64,000 nucleotides of DNA from Leucobacter chromiireducens (GCF_003917135.1 NZ_RPDI01000013.1:21916-85915), one strand, 5' to 3'. Positions 48,669-60,158 are shown, counted from the stretch's first letter. Numbers and translations: made by a program. The notes: generated from the letters alone by a model not told the origin.

Positions 48669-50545
48669 ACGTGCACCGTCGCCTTCTCCTGCTGAACGCC
48701 ACCACGGAAGAACCGGTCGCGGAGCGCCGTGATCCAGCGCACCTCGGCCCACAGCCCCTGCGGGCGCAGCAGGATCAGCGCGAGCAGCAGGACGCCGTAC
48801 ATGAGCAGTCGCCAGTCGGCGAGCGGCCGGAAGAGCTCGGGGACCCCGACGAGCACCACCGCGCCGATGAGCACGCCGATCGGTGCGCGCAGCCCGCCGA
48901 GAATCGCGATCGTGACGGCGAGCACCGACAGCGACACGTCGAACTGCTTCGGTTCGAGGAAGGTGAGCTGGGCCGCGTACAGCGCACCCGCGGCGCCGGC
49001 GAGCACGGCGGCGAGCCCGAACGCGAGCGACTTGTACGAGGCGGGGTGGAGGCCGGCCGACGCGGCGGCGACCTCGTCCTCGCGCACCGCGGCCCAGATC
49101 CGGCCGAGCCGGGAGCTGCCGAGGCGGCTCACGATGAGCACCGCGACGAGCAGGATCACGAGCGTGAGCCAGTACATCGCCGACGCGCTCCCGAGGGTCA
49201 CGCCGAAGAGCGTGGGGCGCGGGATCGCGGCGATGCCGCGCGAGCCGCCGGTGATCTGCGGCAGGTTGAGCGCCGCGGCGGAGACCACCGCGCCGGCGGC
49301 GAGGGTTGCCATGGAGATGTAGTGGCCGCGCAACCGCCAGCTGGGGGCCGTCAGCGCGACCTGCAGCACGGCGGCCGCGAGCGCGGCGGCGGCGAGGCTT
49401 GGCCAGAAGCCCCAGGCGTATCGGGTGACGAGGATCGCCGAGGTGTACGCGCCGATCGCGAGCGCCCCGGCCTGGCCGAGCACGATCTGGCCGGCGAAGC
49501 CACCGACGAGCACGACCGAGAGCGCGAACAGCGCCATGATCCACACCTGCGCGCCGGCGCGCAGGAAGTAGTCGCTCGCGATCAGCGGGATCGCGAGGAG
49601 CACCGCCGCGCCGGCGACGCCGGCCCAGCGCGGCAGCCTGAGCGGCCTGCCGGCCCCGAAGAAGGTGCCGGTCATGGGCTCCGCAGTGATCGTTGGGATG
49701 CGGCCGAGGATGCCAGCCGGGCGGATCCAGAGCACGAGCAGGAGCGAGCCGAACGTGATGAGCTGCCGCACGGAGTCGCCCCAGAGCGAGACGCCGAACG
49801 CTTCGGCGACGCCCAGCACGAGGCCGCCGATCACCGCGCCAGCGATCGAGCCGAGCCCGCCGATCGTGGCGGCGGCAAACCCCTGCAGCCCGGCGAGGAA
49901 GCCCATACTCGGCGCGACGTTCGAGGTGTACATGCCGACGAGCACGCCGGCGATGCCCCCGAGCGCCGAGGCGATCACGAAGGACAGCGCCTGGATCCGC
50001 TCCACCGGGATCCCCATCTGCTGCGCCGCCTCGGGGTCCTGTGAGGTCGCGCGGATCGCGCGCCCCGTGCGTGTGCGGCCGAGCACGAGCGCGAGGACGA
50101 CGACGCAGAGGACGCTCACCCCGATGATCACGAGCGAGAGCGTGCCGAAGCGGAAGCCGAAGAGCTCGAGGTTGTCGCGCGGGAACGCGCTTTCCAGGCG
50201 CCGCGTCTGGGCGCCGAACACGCGCAGCGACACGTTGTCGAGGATCACGCCGATCGCGAAGGTGGCGAGCAGCACGGCGATGCCGGGGGCCTGCCGGAGC
50301 GGCCGCACGGCGATGAGGTACACCGCCCAGCCGAGCAGCCCGGTCATGACGATGACCGCTGGCGCGGCGAGCAGGATCGGCACACCGAGCGGTCCGGTCA
50401 GCCACCACGCGAGCATGGCGCCGATCGCGAACACCGCGCCGTGCGCGAAGTTGATGATGTTGGAGACCCCGAACACGAGCGAGACACCCACCGCGATCAG
50501 CGCGTAGGTGCTCCCCCCGACGAGGCCGGCAAGCAGGATATCCAT
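48665..50545 (-). CDS. Fused LivH-LivM ABC transporter permease
   Basis: A 626-residue protein joining the two permeases of a HAAT importer. Residues 1-290 are LivH-like (MDILLAGLVGGSTYALIAVGVSLVFGVSNIINFAHGAVFAIGA, later GLGSIAGAVIGGLVLGVAEAF). Residues about 310-610 are LivM-like (IMALFALSVVLVGGFAGQIVLGQAGALAIGAYTSA and RAPIGVLIGAVVLVGVPELF). The linker is short. Fusion fixes a 1:1 ratio; similar fusions are known for urea and amide importers. The start ATG 50545 follows the binding-protein gene by 70 bp. Confidence 0.93.
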   Translation of the reverse strand: MDILLAGLVGGSTYALIAVGVSLVFGVSNIINFAHGAVFAIGAMLAWWLTGPLGVPILLAAPAVIVMTGLLGWAVYLIAVRPLRQAPGIAVLLATFAIGVILDNVSLRVFGAQTRRLESAFPRDNLELFGFRFGTLSLVIIGVSVLCVVVLALVLGRTRTGRAIRATSQDPEAAQQMGIPVERIQALSFVIASALGGIAGVLVGMYTSNVAPSMGFLAGLQGFAAATIGGLGSIAGAVIGGLVLGVAEAFGVSLWGDSVRQLITFGSLLLVLWIRPAGILGRIPTITAEPMTGTFFGAGRPLRLPRWAGVAGAAVLLAIPLIASDYFLRAGAQVWIMALFALSVVLVGGFAGQIVLGQAGALAIGAYTSAILVTRYAWGFWPSLAAAALAAAVLQVALTAPSWRLRGHYISMATLAAGAVVSAAALNLPQITGGSRGIAAIPRPTLFGVTLGSASAMYWLTLVILLVAVLIVSRLGSSRLGRIWAAVREDEVAAASAGLHPASYKSLAFGLAAVLAGAAGALYAAQLTFLEPKQFDVSLSVLAVTIAILGGLRAPIGVLIGAVVLVGVPELFRPLADWRLLMYGVLLLALILLRPQGLWAEVRWITALRDRFFRGGVQQEKATVHV

Positions 50546-50615
50546 GAAACTCCGTGTTCGTGCATCAGAGCGGCCCCGCGCGCGGGGCCGCTCTCTGCGT
50601 GGCGCGGTGCGCCGC

Positions 50616-51770
50616 TTACTTCTGCAGCGTGAAGGCGCCGTCCTCGATGACGAGCGGGAACTGCTCGGCGTCGCTCACGCGGCGCGTGTCGTCGAGCTGG
50701 TACTCGCCGTACAGCACCGAGGTGAAGTCGCCGCCGTCCGCGAGCGCGTCGCGGAGGCCCGAGCGGGTGAGCTCGCTCGCGCGCTCGGCGCCCTGCGCGA
50801 CGGCGTTGAGCGCGTCGTACGCGCGGATGGCGTAATCGCTCGGGGTCGGCTCGCCGGTCGCCTCCTCGAAGCGGGCGATGAAGTCCTGCACCTCCGGGTC
50901 GGAGTTCTCCGGCGTGAAGTAGCTGAGCGTCTGCACGCCGTTCGCCGCGTCGCCCGCGAGGTCGATGAACTGCTGGTTGTAGATCGAGCTGATGCCGACG
51001 ATCGGGGTGTCGATGCCGAGCTCGCGCGCCTGGCTCGTGATCAGTGCGCCGTCAGCCGCGTACGAGATGAGCACGATCACCTCGGGGTTCTTCGCCTTGG
51101 CCGCGAGGAGCAGCGGGCGGAAGTCGGTGCTCTCGGGGTCGTACGCGGTCGCGTACGCCTCGGTGAGCCCGGCGTCCTCCTCGCCCTGCTGGAAGAAGCC
51201 GTAGGTCTCCTGGCCCCAGTCGGTGTCGTGGTAGAACACCGCGGCGGTCTCGCCGGTCTCCGCGGCGAAGCGCGCCAGGCGGGGTGCTTCGAACTCCTGC
51301 GACACCCAGGTCGCGAAGACGTAGTCGCCCGCGTCGGTGACGTCGGGGCCAGATGCCGAGAACGCGAACTGCACGAGGCCGCCGTCCTGGTAGATCGGGC
51401 TCGCCGCCGAGGTCGCCGGGGTACCGAAGTCGCCGAGCACCGCGAGGATCGAGCTGTCGTCGACGAACTTCTGCGCGACCTGCGGGGCCTGCGCGGGATC
51501 CGCCTGCGTGTCCTCGTAGACGAGCTCCACCTGCCGGCCGTCGATGCCGCCGGCCTCGTTGATCTCGCCGAGCGCGAGGTCAAGGCCCTGGCGGAAGTAC
51601 TCGCCGTACTGCGCGGAGTTGCCGGTGTCGGGGAGCGCCACGCCGAACCGAACGGGGGCGTCCTCGCCCTCCGCCGTGGTGGCGGAGCCGCTCGGCGCGC
51701 ACGCGGCGAGCCCAATCGACAGCGCGGCGATCGCGCCAGCGGCGAGGGCCTTGCGACGGCGTGATGACAT
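50616..51770 (-). CDS. LivK-type substrate-binding lipoprotein
   Basis: A 384-residue periplasmic-binding-type lipoprotein: basic start SSRRRK, hydrophobic core, and lipobox LAAC with Cys24. The mature protein is a type I periplasmic fold of the Leu/Ile/Val or urea/amide class (VRFGVALPDTGNSAQYGEYFRQGLDLALGEINEAGGIDGRQVELVYEDTQADPAQ). The ligand cannot be read from sequence, but genes around it suggest an amine or amino acid derivative. GAGGAG lies seven to eight bases before ATG 51770. A GC-rich hairpin lies in its leader. It heads the six-gene operon that ends with two CMD proteins. Confidence 0.92.
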   Translation of the reverse strand: MSSRRRKALAAGAIAALSIGLAACAPSGSATTAEGEDAPVRFGVALPDTGNSAQYGEYFRQGLDLALGEINEAGGIDGRQVELVYEDTQADPAQAPQVAQKFVDDSSILAVLGDFGTPATSAASPIYQDGGLVQFAFSASGPDVTDAGDYVFATWVSQEFEAPRLARFAAETGETAAVFYHDTDWGQETYGFFQQGEEDAGLTEAYATAYDPESTDFRPLLLAAKAKNPEVIVLISYAADGALITSQARELGIDTPIVGISSIYNQQFIDLAGDAANGVQTLSYFTPENSDPEVQDFIARFEEATGEPTPSDYAIRAYDALNAVAQGAERASELTRSGLRDALADGGDFTSVLYGEYQLDDTRRVSDAEQFPLVIEDGAFTLQK

Positions 51771-51795
51771 GACGGTTTCTCCTCAAAGACTCGGT

Positions 51796-51817
51796 GGTGC
51801 GCCGAGCGCGGCGCACC
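51796..51817 (-). promoter_or_regulatory. Hairpin in the leader of the liv-like operon
   Basis: A perfect 8-bp stem (GGTGCGCC 51796-51803 with GGCGCACC 51810-51817) lies 26 bases before the binding-protein ATG. Further upstream (about 51850-51895) the gap becomes AT-rich and holds GTAATGTTAC, a possible regulator site or promoter region shared with the divergent pair. Confidence 0.4.
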
Positions 51818-51938
51818 TCGCCCGCCCAGCATGGCACCGTGTGGTCGGACAACACGAAAGATGAAGTAATGTTACACATAAGCAAAGCTTGGACGCGGCC
51901 GATTTGCGCGGCCACGCCCCGCGTGGGATAACCGAGGG

Positions 51939-53729
51939 ATGAGCACCGCAGCAGTGGCAATCGTCGGGGCCGGGGTGCGCGGCACCGCGGCGCTCGGCCG
52001 GCTCGCCGCCCAGCTGCGAGCGGCCGAGCCGCGCACGCGCGTCGACATCCACGTCATCGACCCCCACCCAGCTGGCTCCGGCGCGATCTGGCGCGCCGAG
52101 CAGCCCCGCTCGCTCGTGATGAACACGGTGCCAGCGCAGTCCACCGTGTTCGACGACGCGAGCCTCGGCTTCGCCGCACCACTCGGCGGACCATCGTTCG
52201 CCGAGTGGTGCGCGCGGCTCGCGGCGGGTGAGCTGGACGGTGCAGCGCCGTGGGAGGCCGAGGCCGCGGCCGCGACGCTCCCGTGGAGCAGCCCCTCCCG
52301 GGCGCTCTACGGCGCGTACCTGCGCTGGGCGTTCCGGGAGATCCGGGCGGCGCTGCCCGACACCGCGCGCATCATCGAGCACCGCGCCACCGCGCGCGGG
52401 ATCGCCCGAGCGGACGGCGCGTTCCGCATCACGCTCACCTGCGAAACGTCCGAGCCCGCCGGAGCAACGTCCGAGCTCACCGTGGACGCCGTGCTGCTCG
52501 CGCTCGGCTGGCTGCCACGCGACGCCGCGCCGACGGGTCCGGGCGCGCGCCACGGCGACATCGGGCCGGCGCAGCCGATCGATCAGCGGCACGCCGAGAT
52601 CGCACCGGGCGAACGCGTGGCCGTGCGCGGCATGGGGATGGGGTTCACCGACCTCCTCGCCCTCGTCACCGAGGAGCGCGGCGGGCGCTACGTTCCGCGC
52701 ACGAACGCGAGCCGCCCTGGCGAGCTCGACTACCTGCCGAGCGGCGCGGAGCCGACGCTCTTCGCCGGCTCACGGAGCGGGCTCCCGTTCCTCGCGAAGC
52801 CCGACTTCGGCGCGGTGCCGCCCCGCGCGCGCCTCGATGCGCTCAGTGCGGCGCTGCCCGCGCTCCGGGAGCGGCGCCCCCTCGACTTCGGCAGCGACGT
52901 GCTGCCGCTCATCATCGCCGACGCCGACGCCGAGCTCCGGCGGGCCGAACGCGAGCTGGGCCTCCCGCACGGCCCGCGCTTCGATGCCGCACGGATCGCT
53001 CCCCCGCTGACCGCGACGAGCGGCGCCACGATCGACGCGGAGGTGTCCGGCCGTATCACGGGGGATGTGCGCGCGGCAGCGCTCGGCAGCGCGAGCCCGT
53101 GGAAGCGCGCGCTGCACGTCTTCCAGGCGGCGCGCGCCGCGGTGATCCCGCTTACCGATTTTGGCGGAACGAGCCCCGCCGGGGTGCCGGCGCTTCGGCG
53201 CTTCATGAGCCTCGCGAATCTCGCGGGCAGCGGGCCGCCGCGCTTCCGCGTCGAGCAGCTGCTCGCGGCGCACCGCGCCGGCGTCGTGCGCTTCCTCGGC
53301 CCGGGGCTCACGGTGCGGGCGTCCGGCCCGGCCGACACGGCGCCCGTGCGCCTCGCCGCAGGCTCGCGCGCACCGCACGACGCGGTGCCGGTCGACCGCG
53401 TGGTCGACGCGCGGCTCGACCTCCCCGACCCCGCGCGGCTCGACGACCCGCTGCTCGAGAGCCTGCTCGACCGAGGGCTCGCCCGGCCCTGGCCAGGCGC
53501 CCCGGCCGGGGCGTGCACCACCCTCGAGATCACCGCGGCAACGAGCGCGCTCGTCGGCGCGGCCGGGCAGCCGATCCCCGGCCTGCACTCGGTGGGCCCA
53601 CTGCACGAGGAGCAGCGCCGCTTCACGATCATTGCGCCGATCCCGAACGCCGGCTCGACCGTGCTGCGCGAGATCGACGCGGCCATCACGGCCATCCGCA
53701 CCCACCTCACCGAACGGAGTTTCGCATGA
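51939..53729 (+). CDS. FAD/NAD(P)-binding protein (NAD_binding_9 type)
   Basis: A 596-residue protein beginning with a Rossmann dinucleotide motif AVAIVGAGVRGTAALGRLAAQL and IHVIDPHPAGSGAIWRAEQPRSLVMNTV, typical of the FAD-NAD(P)-binding domain found in uncharacterised actinobacterial proteins. GERVAVRGMGMGFTDLLALVT suggests a second nucleotide-binding segment, and the C-terminus contains AAGQPIPGLHSVGPLHEEQRRFTIIAPIPNAGSTVLREIDAAI. The reaction is unknown. GATAAC lies six bases before ATG 51939. Its stop overlaps the oxidase start by 4 bp, and it diverges from the importer operon. Confidence 0.8.
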   Translation: MSTAAVAIVGAGVRGTAALGRLAAQLRAAEPRTRVDIHVIDPHPAGSGAIWRAEQPRSLVMNTVPAQSTVFDDASLGFAAPLGGPSFAEWCARLAAGELDGAAPWEAEAAAATLPWSSPSRALYGAYLRWAFREIRAALPDTARIIEHRATARGIARADGAFRITLTCETSEPAGATSELTVDAVLLALGWLPRDAAPTGPGARHGDIGPAQPIDQRHAEIAPGERVAVRGMGMGFTDLLALVTEERGGRYVPRTNASRPGELDYLPSGAEPTLFAGSRSGLPFLAKPDFGAVPPRARLDALSAALPALRERRPLDFGSDVLPLIIADADAELRRAERELGLPHGPRFDAARIAPPLTATSGATIDAEVSGRITGDVRAAALGSASPWKRALHVFQAARAAVIPLTDFGGTSPAGVPALRRFMSLANLAGSGPPRFRVEQLLAAHRAGVVRFLGPGLTVRASGPADTAPVRLAAGSRAPHDAVPVDRVVDARLDLPDPARLDDPLLESLLDRGLARPWPGAPAGACTTLEITAATSALVGAAGQPIPGLHSVGPLHEEQRRFTIIAPIPNAGSTVLREIDAAITAIRTHLTERSFA

Positions 53730-54859
53730 GCGATCAGCTCGACCACATCATCGTCGGCGGCGGCGTCATGGGGCTCGCCACCGCGTGGCAGCTCGCGGCG
53801 CGCGGGCAGCGCGTGCGACTCCTCGAGCGCTTCGAAGCGCACCACACCCGCGGCGCCTCGCATGGCTCGACGCGCAACATCAACAACGCGTACAGCGAGG
53901 AGCACTACCTCACCCTGCTCGACGAGGCGATGGTGCTCTGGCGCGAGCTGGAGGCCGGCGCGCCCGCGCCCCTGCTCGGCCTGCACGGCCTCGTCACGCA
54001 GGGCGACGAGGACACCGTGCGCGAGACCCATGCCGCGCTCGTCGCGCGCGGCGCCGACGCGGTGCTCCTCGACCCGGCCGACGCCGCGGCACGCTGGGGC
54101 GGCATGCGCTTCGCCGGCCCCGTGCTGCTCACCAGGGAGGCCGGCATCGGCTACGCGGCGCGCGCGCTCGACGCGTTCGCGGCTGCGGCCACCGCTGGCG
54201 GAGCGGTGATCGAGCGCGGCGCGCGGGTGCACGCCGTCCTCCCCGGCGAGCAGCGCACCGCCGTCGAGTTCACCGACGCCTCGGGCGCGCGGCGCACGCT
54301 CACCGCGCCGAGCGTGATCGTCGCCGCTGGCGCCTGGTCGCGTCAGCTCCTCGCCGACCTCGTTGAGCTGCCGCAGCTCCGCGTCACCGAGGAGCACCCC
54401 GCACACTTCGCGCCGCGGGATCCCGGCTTCGCGTGGCCCTCGTTCAACCACGTTTTCGCCGACGATCAGCTCGACGCCCGCGGCGGCAACGTCTACGGGA
54501 TGCCGAGCCCGGGCGAAGGCGTGAAAGTCGGTCTCCACCTCGTCGGGCACGAGGTGGATCCCGACGCGCGCACGTTCGGGGCGACACCCGAGGTGCGCGC
54601 TGCGCTGCGCGAGCACGTCGCCGAGTGGTTCCCCGGCCTCGATCCGGATCGCCCGGCGGAGATCAGCTGCACGTACACCTCGACCGAGTCGGGGCGCTTT
54701 GTGCTGGATCGGGTGGGATCGCTCACCGTTGCGGCAGGCTTCTCGGGCCACGGTTACAAGTTCGCGCCCGCCATCGGTCGCGTGCTCGCCGACGCGGCGC
54801 TCGGCCGCGCGGAGCCGCCAGCGCCGTTCCGGCTCGCGGCGCACCGCGACGCGGCGTAG
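53726..54859 (+). CDS. Sarcosine / N-methyltryptophan oxidase-type flavoprotein
   Basis: A 377-residue FAD amine oxidase of the monomeric sarcosine oxidase family: IIVGGGVMGLATAWQLAARGQRVRLLERFEAHHTRGASHGSTRNI, LTREAGIGYAARALDAF, VIVAAGAWSRQLL and CTYTSTESGRFVLDR with FSGHGYKFAPAIGRVLADAA. It would oxidise an N-methyl or secondary amine and release H2O2. In monomeric sarcosine oxidases a Cys near the C-terminal third binds FAD covalently; the matching stretch here (YGMPSPGEGVKVGLH) lacks Cys by my hand alignment. Coupled to the FAD/NAD(P)-binding gene by 4 bp. Confidence 0.85.
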   Translation: MSDQLDHIIVGGGVMGLATAWQLAARGQRVRLLERFEAHHTRGASHGSTRNINNAYSEEHYLTLLDEAMVLWRELEAGAPAPLLGLHGLVTQGDEDTVRETHAALVARGADAVLLDPADAAARWGGMRFAGPVLLTREAGIGYAARALDAFAAAATAGGAVIERGARVHAVLPGEQRTAVEFTDASGARRTLTAPSVIVAAGAWSRQLLADLVELPQLRVTEEHPAHFAPRDPGFAWPSFNHVFADDQLDARGGNVYGMPSPGEGVKVGLHLVGHEVDPDARTFGATPEVRAALREHVAEWFPGLDPDRPAEISCTYTSTESGRFVLDRVGSLTVAAGFSGHGYKFAPAIGRVLADAALGRAEPPAPFRLAAHRDAA

Positions 54860-54872
54860 GCCGCCTCCCCCG

Positions 54873-55670
54873 CTACTCCACCTCGGCGGACATGTTGCCC
54901 GTGCGGTCCTGCGTCCAGTAGCCGATCGCGTGGTGCCGGTCGCGCGGCAGCCCGAGCCGCGCACGCAAGTCGCGGCGGATCGCCCGACTCGTCGCGGCCT
55001 CGCAGGCCACCCAGGCGTACCAGGGCACCTCGGGGGCGTCGAGCTTCGCGACCTCTGCGGCGAGCGCGCTCGGCGCGCGCCCGTTGCCGGTGCCGACGAG
55101 CCAGGTGATGCGCACGTCGCCGCGGGTGTCGAGCTGCTGGATGTCCGCCTCGCTCGGCACCTCGACGATGGCGTGCGCCAGCCGCCCGGCGGGAAGCTGC
55201 TCGAGGATGCGGCCGAGCCCGGGGAGCCCGGTGGCGTCGGCGACGAGGAGCTGGAACTCGGCGTCGGCTGGCGCGGCGTAGTAGGAGGCTGGCTCGTCGC
55301 GCGTGCCCCCGCCGAACACGCCGATCACGTGGCCGGGTTCGGCCCGTTCGGCCCACCCCGAGGCGAGGCCGCCGTCGTGCACCACGAAGTCGATGTCGAG
55401 CAGCCGCCCGCCGTCACGCACGCTGCGCACGGTGTAGTGCCGCCACGGCGGTTCCTCACCCTCCCAGCCGCGGCCGTACTCGGGGAGGTTGAAGACGTCG
55501 ATGCGCGCCGCTGTCTCCCCCGGTGCCGGCAGCGCGATGTCGATCCGCTCGTCGCCGCGGCCGTGCTCCGGCCAGCGCCAGTCGCCGACGGCGGCGAAGC
55601 TGAGGCGGAGCATGTGCGGCGTGATCCGGGTCTTCGCGACGAGGCGTGCCGGGGCGCAGGGAATCGCCAT
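54873..55670 (-). CDS. Siderophore-interacting protein (ViuB/SIP family ferric reductase)
   Basis: A 265-residue flavoprotein that would reduce ferric siderophores in the cytoplasm. It has the SIP pattern: TPHMLRLSFAAVGDW, RHYTVRSVRDGG (FAD binding), ASGWAERAEPGHVIGVFGGGT, LLVADATGLPGLGRILEQLP and the C-terminal WVACEAATSRAIRRDLR and HHAIGYWTQDRT. No siderophore transporter is adjacent. It converges on the oxidase gene (13-bp gap) and diverges from the TetR gene. The start has no obvious ribosome binding site; TAGGGC six bases before ATG 55670 is a weak -10 candidate. Iron-dependent regulation is not visible. Confidence 0.88.
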   Translation of the reverse strand: MAIPCAPARLVAKTRITPHMLRLSFAAVGDWRWPEHGRGDERIDIALPAPGETAARIDVFNLPEYGRGWEGEEPPWRHYTVRSVRDGGRLLDIDFVVHDGGLASGWAERAEPGHVIGVFGGGTRDEPASYYAAPADAEFQLLVADATGLPGLGRILEQLPAGRLAHAIVEVPSEADIQQLDTRGDVRITWLVGTGNGRAPSALAAEVAKLDAPEVPWYAWVACEAATSRAIRRDLRARLGLPRDRHHAIGYWTQDRTGNMSAEVE

Positions 55671-55838
55671 CCCGTGGCCCTACCGTCCCCGCCCGTGCGG
55701 CGGCGCGGCGGGAGACGACGTTGACGTGGTGCGCATGTTCCTCCGTGTGCTGTGGTGCTCGGCGCCGCGGTGCGACGCAGTCTGCGAACAGGCTACGGGG
55801 ATCGCGTATCGCGCACGGGCCAGATCGTAGCGCGGAAA

Positions 55839-55873
55839 TTTTGCACTCACAGGGAGATCGTGCATAATTGCAC
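55839..55873 (+). promoter_or_regulatory. Operator overlapping the tetR start region
   Basis: A dyad GTGCA-TAAT-TGCAC (55860-55873) lies four bases before ATG 55877, and another TGCAC (in TTTTGCAC, 55839-55846) sits 27 bp upstream. The position fits autorepression by the TetR product. Confidence 0.6.
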
Positions 55874-55876
55874 TTC

Positions 55877-58301
<2,425 letters not shown>

Positions 58302-58314
58302 ACCAGCACCGGGC

Positions 58315-58320
58315 TAGACT
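58315..58320 (+). promoter_or_regulatory. -10 box for the second MFS gene (leaderless spacing)
   Basis: TAGACT ends six bases before GTG 58327. It separates the second exporter from the first as its own transcription unit. Confidence 0.55.
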
Positions 58321-58326
58321 CGTGGG

Positions 58327-59535
58327 GTGACTGCCTCCTCGCGCCCCAGGCTTCCGTTTGAGGTCTGGGCGCTCGTGGCCGGCGGCTTCACCGTCGCCCT
58401 CGGCTACGGCGTGGTGGCGCCCGCGATCCCCCAGTTCGCGCTGGAGTTCGGCGTCTCCGCGTTCGCGGCATCGGCGATCGTGAGCGCGTTCGCCTTCATG
58501 CGGCTACTCTCCGCTCCCTTCGCCGGCTGGCTGGTGGGGAAGATCGGTGAGCGCCGCAGCTACACCGCAGGGATCCTGATCGTCGCGGTGTCGACCGGCG
58601 CGGCCGCGCTCGCGATGAACTACGGACAGTTCGTCGTGCTGCGCGGCCTCGGCGGGATCGGCTCGACCATGTTCACGGTCGCCTCGACCGCGCTGCTGAT
58701 CAAGGTCAGCCCGCCTGACGCGCGCGGCAGGGTGGCGAGCCTCAACGCGGCCGGCTTCCTGCTCGGCGGCCTGCTCGGGCCGGTGTTCGGCGGCCTCGTC
58801 GCCGGATTCGGCCTGCGCGCGCCCTTCGTGTTCTACTTCCTCACGCTCATCGCCGCGGCGATCGTCGTCACGATCGCGCTGCGGCGCTCGCGGGTGGCGG
58901 GGAACCCCGAGCCAGCGCACGACGGCGCTCCGGCCGCGATGACGCTGGGCGAGGCGCTGCGCGTCAGCCAGTACCGCACGCTCCTCCTGTCGGTGTTCGC
59001 GTTCGGCTGGACCTCGTTCGGGGTGCGCGTCTCCGTGATCCCGATCTTCGTCGCGGTCGCGTTCCACGGCGACGCGGCCACCGCGGCCTGGATCCTCGCG
59101 GCCTACGCTGCGGGCAACGCGATCCTCATCTTCCCGTCCGGCAGGTGGAACGACACGCTCGGCCGCAAGCCGATGCTCATCATCGGCATGCTGACGCTCG
59201 CCGCGACCTACGCGGCGTTCCCCGCGTCGCCGAGTCTCACGGTTGCCGCCGCGCTCATGTTCGTCGCGGGCGCCGGATCGGCGCTCGTCAACCCGGGGCA
59301 GCAGGCGGTGCTCGCCGACGTGCTCGCGCAGCGCCGCGGCGGCACCGTGGTGGCCGGGTACTCGATGACGAGCGACCTCGGCGGGGTGCTCGGCCCGCTC
59401 GTCGCCGGCGCGATCGTCGACTCGGCCGGGTTCGGCTGGGCGTTCGGCGTCACCGCGCTCCTCGTCGCGGTCGCCGGGGTGGCGTGGACGCTGGCGCCCG
59501 ACTCGCGCACGCTGGGCGGCGCGAGCGAGCGCTAG
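58327..59535 (+). CDS. MFS transporter (12-helix, DHA1-like)
   Basis: A 402-residue exporter-like protein with GGFTVALGYGVVAPAIPQFALEFGVS at the start and motif A LVGKIGERRSYTAG. A second half repeats the pattern (FPSGRWNDTLGRKPMLIIGML). The substrate is unknown. It starts at GTG 58327 from a leaderless-type promoter, 25 bases after the DHA2 exporter. The two are different MFS families, so this is not a duplication. The stop shares CTAG with the convergent def gene. Confidence 0.87.
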   Translation: MTASSRPRLPFEVWALVAGGFTVALGYGVVAPAIPQFALEFGVSAFAASAIVSAFAFMRLLSAPFAGWLVGKIGERRSYTAGILIVAVSTGAAALAMNYGQFVVLRGLGGIGSTMFTVASTALLIKVSPPDARGRVASLNAAGFLLGGLLGPVFGGLVAGFGLRAPFVFYFLTLIAAAIVVTIALRRSRVAGNPEPAHDGAPAAMTLGEALRVSQYRTLLLSVFAFGWTSFGVRVSVIPIFVAVAFHGDAATAAWILAAYAAGNAILIFPSGRWNDTLGRKPMLIIGMLTLAATYAAFPASPSLTVAAALMFVAGAGSALVNPGQQAVLADVLAQRRGGTVVAGYSMTSDLGGVLGPLVAGAIVDSAGFGWAFGVTALLVAVAGVAWTLAPDSRTLGGASER

Positions 59536-60095
59536 CCCTCCAGGTCGTCGACGCCGGGCAGCCAGCTCAGGCCGGGACGTCCCCAGCCGTTCTTGCGCTC
59601 GGCCTTCTGCGCGCCGCGGTGCTCCGGGTGCACCAGGCGGTCCACGTAGAGCAGGCCCTCCAGGTGATCGAACTCGTGCTGCAGGATGCGCGCGAACCAG
59701 CCACTCGCCTGGATCTCGAAGGGGGTGCCGTCGATGTCCTGCGCCCGCAGCAGCGCGCGGGTCGAGCGGCGCAGCGCGAATCGCTCGCCGGGGAAGGACA
59801 GGCACCCCTCCACCTCGTCCTCGCCGGGGAGGCCTGGCTCGAGCGGCGCGATCCACAGCTCCGGGTTGATCGCGACGCCCTGCGCCGGCGCCTCGTCCTG
59901 ATCGTCATACATCCACACGAACACGCGCTTCCCCACGCCCACCTGCGGGGCGGCGAGGCCGACGCCCGGCGCGGCGACGGTCGTCTCGAACATGTCGTCG
60001 ACGAGCGTGCGCAGTTCAGCGTCAAACTCGGTGACGGGCGCTGCGGGACGGTGGAGCACGGGGTCGCCAGAGATGACGATGGGAAGAACAGCCAT
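59532..60095 (-). CDS. def: Peptide deformylase
   Basis: Def removes the formyl group from nascent proteins. The 187-residue protein has all three motifs: GVGLAAPQ (44-51), EGCLSFPG (metal Cys98) and QHEFDHLEG (His140, Glu141, His144). The CLSFPG rather than CLSIP form places it near the actinobacterial type I branch. TACACT ends seven bases before ATG 60095, consistent with a leaderless mRNA; the longer open frame upstream runs antisense to orn. The C-terminus, with NGWGRPGLSW, is normal for the group. Confidence 0.96.
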   Translation of the reverse strand: MAVLPIVISGDPVLHRPAAPVTEFDAELRTLVDDMFETTVAAPGVGLAAPQVGVGKRVFVWMYDDQDEAPAQGVAINPELWIAPLEPGLPGEDEVEGCLSFPGERFALRRSTRALLRAQDIDGTPFEIQASGWFARILQHEFDHLEGLLYVDRLVHPEHRGAQKAERKNGWGRPGLSWLPGVDDLEG

Positions 60096-60102
60096 GCACG
60101 CA

Positions 60103-60108
60103 AGTGTA
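60103..60108 (-). promoter_or_regulatory. -10 box for def (leaderless spacing)
   Basis: TACACT on the minus strand ends seven bases before the def ATG. Confidence 0.5.
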
Positions 60109-60158
60109 GAGCCTCGCGCGCGGCCGGGCGGCCGAGCCCAGCCCGAGCCACGCAGCGA

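Noticed and set aside
51939..54859. Several long frames over the FAD protein and oxidase genes
   Set aside because: They lack motifs and cross the 4-bp gene junction. The two chosen frames begin with Rossmann motifs and have coupled start and stop.
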